From positions 186,001-250,000 of the forward strand of contig NZ_JHWL01000001.1 in the NCBI RefSeq assembly GCF_000622085.1: a stretch of 64,000 nucleotides of DNA. The letters are read 5' to 3'. This DNA comes from Butyrivibrio proteoclasticus P6B7 (lineage in GTDB: Bacteria > Bacillota > Clostridia > Lachnospirales > Lachnospiraceae). The first letter of the stretch is position 1; the number at the start of each line of letters is the position of its first letter. Position numbers and translations under genes: made by a program. The notes under the pieces were generated by a model, which was given only the letters and a program-made list of their open reading frames with translations, was not told where the DNA came from and made no database searches. Positions 60,971-64,000 of the stretch are shown one piece after another.

Positions 60971-62743
60971 ATGAATGATAAAACGAAAAGAGAAATTGAG
61001 AAAAAGATAAATAGTCTTCCCAAGGGAATCATTACGCTTAAATCAATTAACGGAAGAGATTACGAATACTGGCAATACCGTGAGGGTGGAAAGCAGATCA
61101 CCAAGCGTGTAAAGGGCGAGGAACTGGAAATATTAAAGAACCAGATAGAAGAAAGAAAACGCCTCGAAGCTCAGCTTAGCTCGGGATCTGATGCGGATAC
61201 TGATCGTAGGGACAATCACATAGAGGATGAATTCCTGTGTCATGTGAGACTTGGAGATGAACTACGAGCATTCTCTGAAATGGTCAAGGATTACAAGAGG
61301 CGAGACTGCTTTGAAGAGCTTGAAAGCTATCTCTACGGAGAGGTAAGCGACAGGGTTCTTATTTTGTATGGCCTTCGAAGAACTGGAAAGACAACGCTTA
61401 TCAAGCAGGCACTAGTTAGAATGGATTCTAAGACTCTTTCGAAAGCGGCCTTTGTTCAGGCAGGAGCTTTTAATACGATAGCCGATCTGGATAAAGATCT
61501 AAGAAAGCTGGAAAAGGTTGGTATTAAATATGTCTTTGTGGATGAAGTGACACTGCTTGGTGATTTTATTGAGAATTCCGCGATCCTTGCAGATATTTTT
61601 GCCAGTAGCGGAATGAAACTTGTTCTTTCAGGAACGGATTCATTGGGATTTCTTTTTACACAGGACGAGCAGTTGTATGACAGGGCAGTATTTGTTCATA
61701 CCACATTTATTCCATATAGAGAATTTGACCGGGTACTTGGCATATCAGGCGTGGATAAATATATTCAGTTTGGCGGAACCATGAGCATGGGAGGCGTTGA
61801 TTATAATAAGATGCAGATGCCTTTTGCGAATGGAAGAACTACTAATGAGTACGTGGATACAGCTATAGCCAAGAATATTCAGCATTCTTTGGCTAACTAC
61901 CAGTATGCAGGCCACTTCAGGGGCCTAACAGAGCTACATGAAAAGAATGAGTTGACCAACGTTATTAATAGAATAGTCGAGGACATCAATCACAGATTCG
62001 TCCTGGAAGTTATACATAGCAAATTTGAATCTCATGATCTTGGAATCTCGCGCAATAATCTGAGAAAAGACAAGACTAAACCAACGGATATTCTGGATTA
62101 CGTGGATGAAGATGAAATTATAGACAGAATTATGAGTTTACTGGATATCAAGGATGCATCATCCGATATGATTGAGATTCGTGAGTCGCACCTGGAAGAG
62201 ATTAAGTCGTATTTGTATCTCATGGATCTTATTGAGAATATCAATGTGCGATCTTCCCAGAGTCTTTCAATATTACGAGAGAGGATAGTTTTTACACAAC
62301 CTGGACTTAGATATTCGCAGGCGGAGGTCCTTATTTCTGCGCTTCTTCAGGATGATGTGTTTAGAGATACTGATATTAAGGAGAGAAACAGAATTGTCAA
62401 CAGAGTCCTAAGTGAAATAAGAGGGCGAATGCTCGAAGATATCGTACTTCTGGAGACTAAGAAGCGCTATCCAGACAAGGAAGTGTTTGTATTGCAGTTT
62501 CCAATTGGTGAATTTGATATGGTTGTGTTTGATCCGAAGGAGATTACTTGCAGACTATATGAGGTTAAGCATAGCGATAAGGCTGTCCCTGAACAGAGAA
62601 GGCATCTTATGGATAAAGATAAATGCGAGTATGCGCAGAAGCAGTACGGAGATATAGTGGAAAAGTGTGTGTTGTACTACGGAGACGACTGCGAGTGCGA
62701 TGGGGTGAAATATCGTAATGTTGAGGGGTATCTAAGGTTTTAA
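60971..62743 (+). CDS. AAA-type ATPase with PD-(D/E)XK-like C-terminus (DUF4143 type)
   Basis: A 590-residue protein. Residues 1-60 (LPKGIITLKSINGRDYEYWQ with REGGKQITKRVKG) look like the small DUF6788-type domain often tied to DNA-related proteins. The ATPase has Walker A GLRRTGKT (134-141) and Walker B FVDEV. The C-terminal part carries PIGEFDMVVFDP and LYEVKHSD, the E/D-ExK pattern of a nuclease-like fold. Such ATPases are common in anaerobes, function unknown, with links to defence or mobile elements. ATG 60971 follows GAGGG; ATG 60950 lies in the operator. Fusion of the N-terminal domain is unusual. Confidence 0.78.
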   Translation: MNDKTKREIEKKINSLPKGIITLKSINGRDYEYWQYREGGKQITKRVKGEELEILKNQIEERKRLEAQLSSGSDADTDRRDNHIEDEFLCHVRLGDELRAFSEMVKDYKRRDCFEELESYLYGEVSDRVLILYGLRRTGKTTLIKQALVRMDSKTLSKAAFVQAGAFNTIADLDKDLRKLEKVGIKYVFVDEVTLLGDFIENSAILADIFASSGMKLVLSGTDSLGFLFTQDEQLYDRAVFVHTTFIPYREFDRVLGISGVDKYIQFGGTMSMGGVDYNKMQMPFANGRTTNEYVDTAIAKNIQHSLANYQYAGHFRGLTELHEKNELTNVINRIVEDINHRFVLEVIHSKFESHDLGISRNNLRKDKTKPTDILDYVDEDEIIDRIMSLLDIKDASSDMIEIRESHLEEIKSYLYLMDLIENINVRSSQSLSILRERIVFTQPGLRYSQAEVLISALLQDDVFRDTDIKERNRIVNRVLSEIRGRMLEDIVLLETKKRYPDKEVFVLQFPIGEFDMVVFDPKEITCRLYEVKHSDKAVPEQRRHLMDKDKCEYAQKQYGDIVEKCVLYYGDDCECDGVKYRNVEGYLRF

Positions 62744-62789
62744 TAATGGATATTACTTGGTATATAGAAATCATACAAATTGTCGATGA

Positions 62790-63004
62790 GATATAAAAGG
62801 ATATAAAAGAGGCTTATGGAAAAAGTGTATTATTTGGCTCTGAAATCCATGGAAAAAGTGTCAACAATCTTGATCTAAGAATAGTTGACGCAAGATATTT
62901 ACTGTATTATCATGAAGATATAAAAGGATATAAATAGATATAAAAGAGCTAAGGAAGATATAAAAGGATATAAAAGAACTTTGGAAGATATAAAAAGATA
63001 TAAA
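62790..63004. repeat. 10-bp phased GATATAAA repeats
   Basis: GATATAAA occurs at 62790, 62800, 62917, 62927, 62937, 62957, 62967, 62987 and 62997; steps inside the second cluster are 10, 10, 20, 10, 20 and 10. Two ATGGAAAAAGTGT copies lie between the clusters (62816-62828 and 62849-62861). The second cluster is the leader of the next ATPase gene. The repeats could bend DNA or hold several copies of one regulator. Confidence 0.8.
62885..62913 (+). promoter_or_regulatory. sigma-A promoter of the second ATPase gene
   Basis: TTGACG (62885-62890), 17 bases, TATCAT (62908-62913). The start would be near 62920, at the first of the phased repeats. Confidence 0.6.
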
Positions 63005-63019
63005 AGAGAGGGGATTGTA

Positions 63020-64000
63020 ATGCAGAATCCATTTTCAATTTCATTTGGCACGCCACCATCACAGTTCATATCAAGAATAACGCAGACAAACCAGATATTG
63101 GATACATTTACTGCCAGCAAACCATCTAATCATGTATTTATGCTTACTGGTATAAGAGGATCTGGGAAAACGGTCATGATGACTGATATTTCAGACAGAC
63201 TCCGTAAGGACAAGAAATGGATTGTTGTAGAGATAAGTCCTGAGCGAGATATGCTAGAAAGTCTGGCAGCAACTCTTTATGCAATTCCAGAAATGCATGC
63301 TTTATTTTTAAAGGCAAAGTTGGATTTTTCTGTATTGGGTCTTGGAGCAAGTATTGAAAATGCTGCGCCAATTACTGATATAGAGGTTGCAGTTAACAGA
63401 ATGCTGGAGCATATTACTAAAGCGGGAAAGAGGCTATTAGTCACAGTGGATGAAGTGACTAATAATCCTTATGTGAAGGTGTTTGCTGCAGCTTTTCAAA
63501 TATATTTACGACGTAATTATTCGGCATTTCTTCTGATGACAGGTTTGTATGATAATCTTTATGATCTGCAGAATGAAAAGTCGCTTACATTTTTATACAG
63601 AGCACCAAAGGTTGTGTTAGAGCCACTTAATTATACTGCTATCGTGGCACATTATAAAAAGACCTTTGAAATAACTGATGATAAAGCTGAGAATATGGCG
63701 AAGCTAACAAAAGGTTATTCATTTGCTTTCCAGGTTTTGGGTTACCTTACATGGGAGAATAAAGACAAAGATATTGAGGATATTATTCCTGAATATGACC
63801 AGTATCTTGAAGAATATGTGTACGACAAAATATGGTCTGAAATGTCCAATATTGATAGAAAGATAGTGGAACATCTTGCCACAACTGGAGAGACAGATGT
63901 TACCAAAATTCGTGAGCAACTTGAAATGACTACACCACAGTTCTCAGTTTACAGAGATAGACTTAAAAGAAAAGGAGTCATTAATACTACAAGGTATGGA
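63020..64000 (+). CDS. AAA-type ATPase, cut by the window end
   Basis: At least 327 residues; the reading frame is open at the last base. Walker A IRGSGKT (near residue 48) and a Walker B-like LLVTVDEVTNN are present, and the C-terminal part is becoming a winged-helix-like domain (KIREQLEMTTPQFSVYRDRL). It resembles ATPases of the archaeal-type/Orc1-like group, related in fold to but not the same family as the previous gene. The start follows GAGGGGA. No partner gene can be seen within the window. Confidence 0.75.
   Translation, partial: MQNPFSISFGTPPSQFISRITQTNQILDTFTASKPSNHVFMLTGIRGSGKTVMMTDISDRLRKDKKWIVVEISPERDMLESLAATLYAIPEMHALFLKAKLDFSVLGLGASIENAAPITDIEVAVNRMLEHITKAGKRLLVTVDEVTNNPYVKVFAAAFQIYLRRNYSAFLLMTGLYDNLYDLQNEKSLTFLYRAPKVVLEPLNYTAIVAHYKKTFEITDDKAENMAKLTKGYSFAFQVLGYLTWENKDKDIEDIIPEYDQYLEEYVYDKIWSEMSNIDRKIVEHLATTGETDVTKIREQLEMTTPQFSVYRDRLKRKGVINTTRYG

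Noticed and set aside
1..64000. tRNA or rRNA genes
   Set aside because: No cloverleaf-like stretch with a CCA-type end or rRNA-like segment was noticed on either strand; I could not run a search.

Overview
The window looks like the chromosome of a motile, low-to-mid GC anaerobic Firmicute of the family Lachnospiraceae, most likely Butyrivibrio or a close relative. The basis is the gene content (FeoA-FeoB fusion, GSI-type glutamine synthetase beside an ANTAR regulator, a Y-family polymerase with a small partner, FliW/CsrA, multiple flagellins), the strong Shine-Dalgarno sequences and the sigma-28 promoters. The genus is inferred from general resemblance, not from a search.

Layout. (1) 1-11.1 kb is housekeeping and stress: a small membrane protein, a HAD-like phosphatase, a Y-family DNA polymerase with its small partner, FeoA-FeoB under a Fur-box-like operator, Hsp20 under a perfect CIRCE operator, a lone HicB-like protein, a mechanosensitive channel, thymidine kinase, an EF-hand-like protein, and a glnA plus ANTAR regulator pair on the minus strand. 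(2) 11.3-27.2 kb is a late flagellar locus: flgM, flgN, two flgK paralogues, a long flgL, fliW, csrA, a glycosyltransferase, flaG, fliD, fliS, a FliT-like chaperone and two flagellins. Several sigma-28 promoters (TAAR-N15/16-YCGATAA/T) mark the transcription units. (3) 27.2-57.6 kb is a large glycosylation island, probably for flagellin. It has many GT2-type transferases, a GT4-GT2 fusion, six paralogues of a CgeB-like (DUF3880-type) transferase counting the one at 19.6 kb, CDP-sugar genes (rfbF and two reductase/epimerases), an SGNH-type hydrolase, a LicD-type transferase, a CDP-glycerol-transferase-like protein and a ribulose-phosphate-epimerase-like protein. A self-contained HTH-ART gene with a partner gene (37.3-38.7 kb), preceded by two 32-bp palindromes, lies inside the island and resembles a toxin-antitoxin module. 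(4) 58.2-60.8 kb is a giant third flagellin. (5) 60.9-64 kb holds two AAA-type ATPase genes, the second cut by the window end.

The most unusual content is non-coding. Three intergenic arrays (20915-21262, 49588-50018, 57607-58017) share one architecture. Each has seven units, and each unit is a short motif followed by its inverted copy at fixed spacing. The intervening DNA is poorly conserved, and each array has its own motif. Periods are 52 bp, 63 bp (with two 73-bp steps) and 64 bp, which are near-integral numbers of helical turns. The arrays flank glycosyltransferase and flagellin genes. A fourth, simpler 10-bp-phased array of GATATAAA precedes the last ATPase gene. Two copies of a dispersed structured element (12463-12581 and 19405-19540) share linkers but differ in helix sequence, with compensatory changes.

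How the genes could work together: sigma-28 releases late flagellar genes once FlgM is exported; FliW and CsrA set flagellin translation through GGA motifs in the flagellin leaders; the glycosyltransferases and sugar genes would decorate the flagellins made next door.
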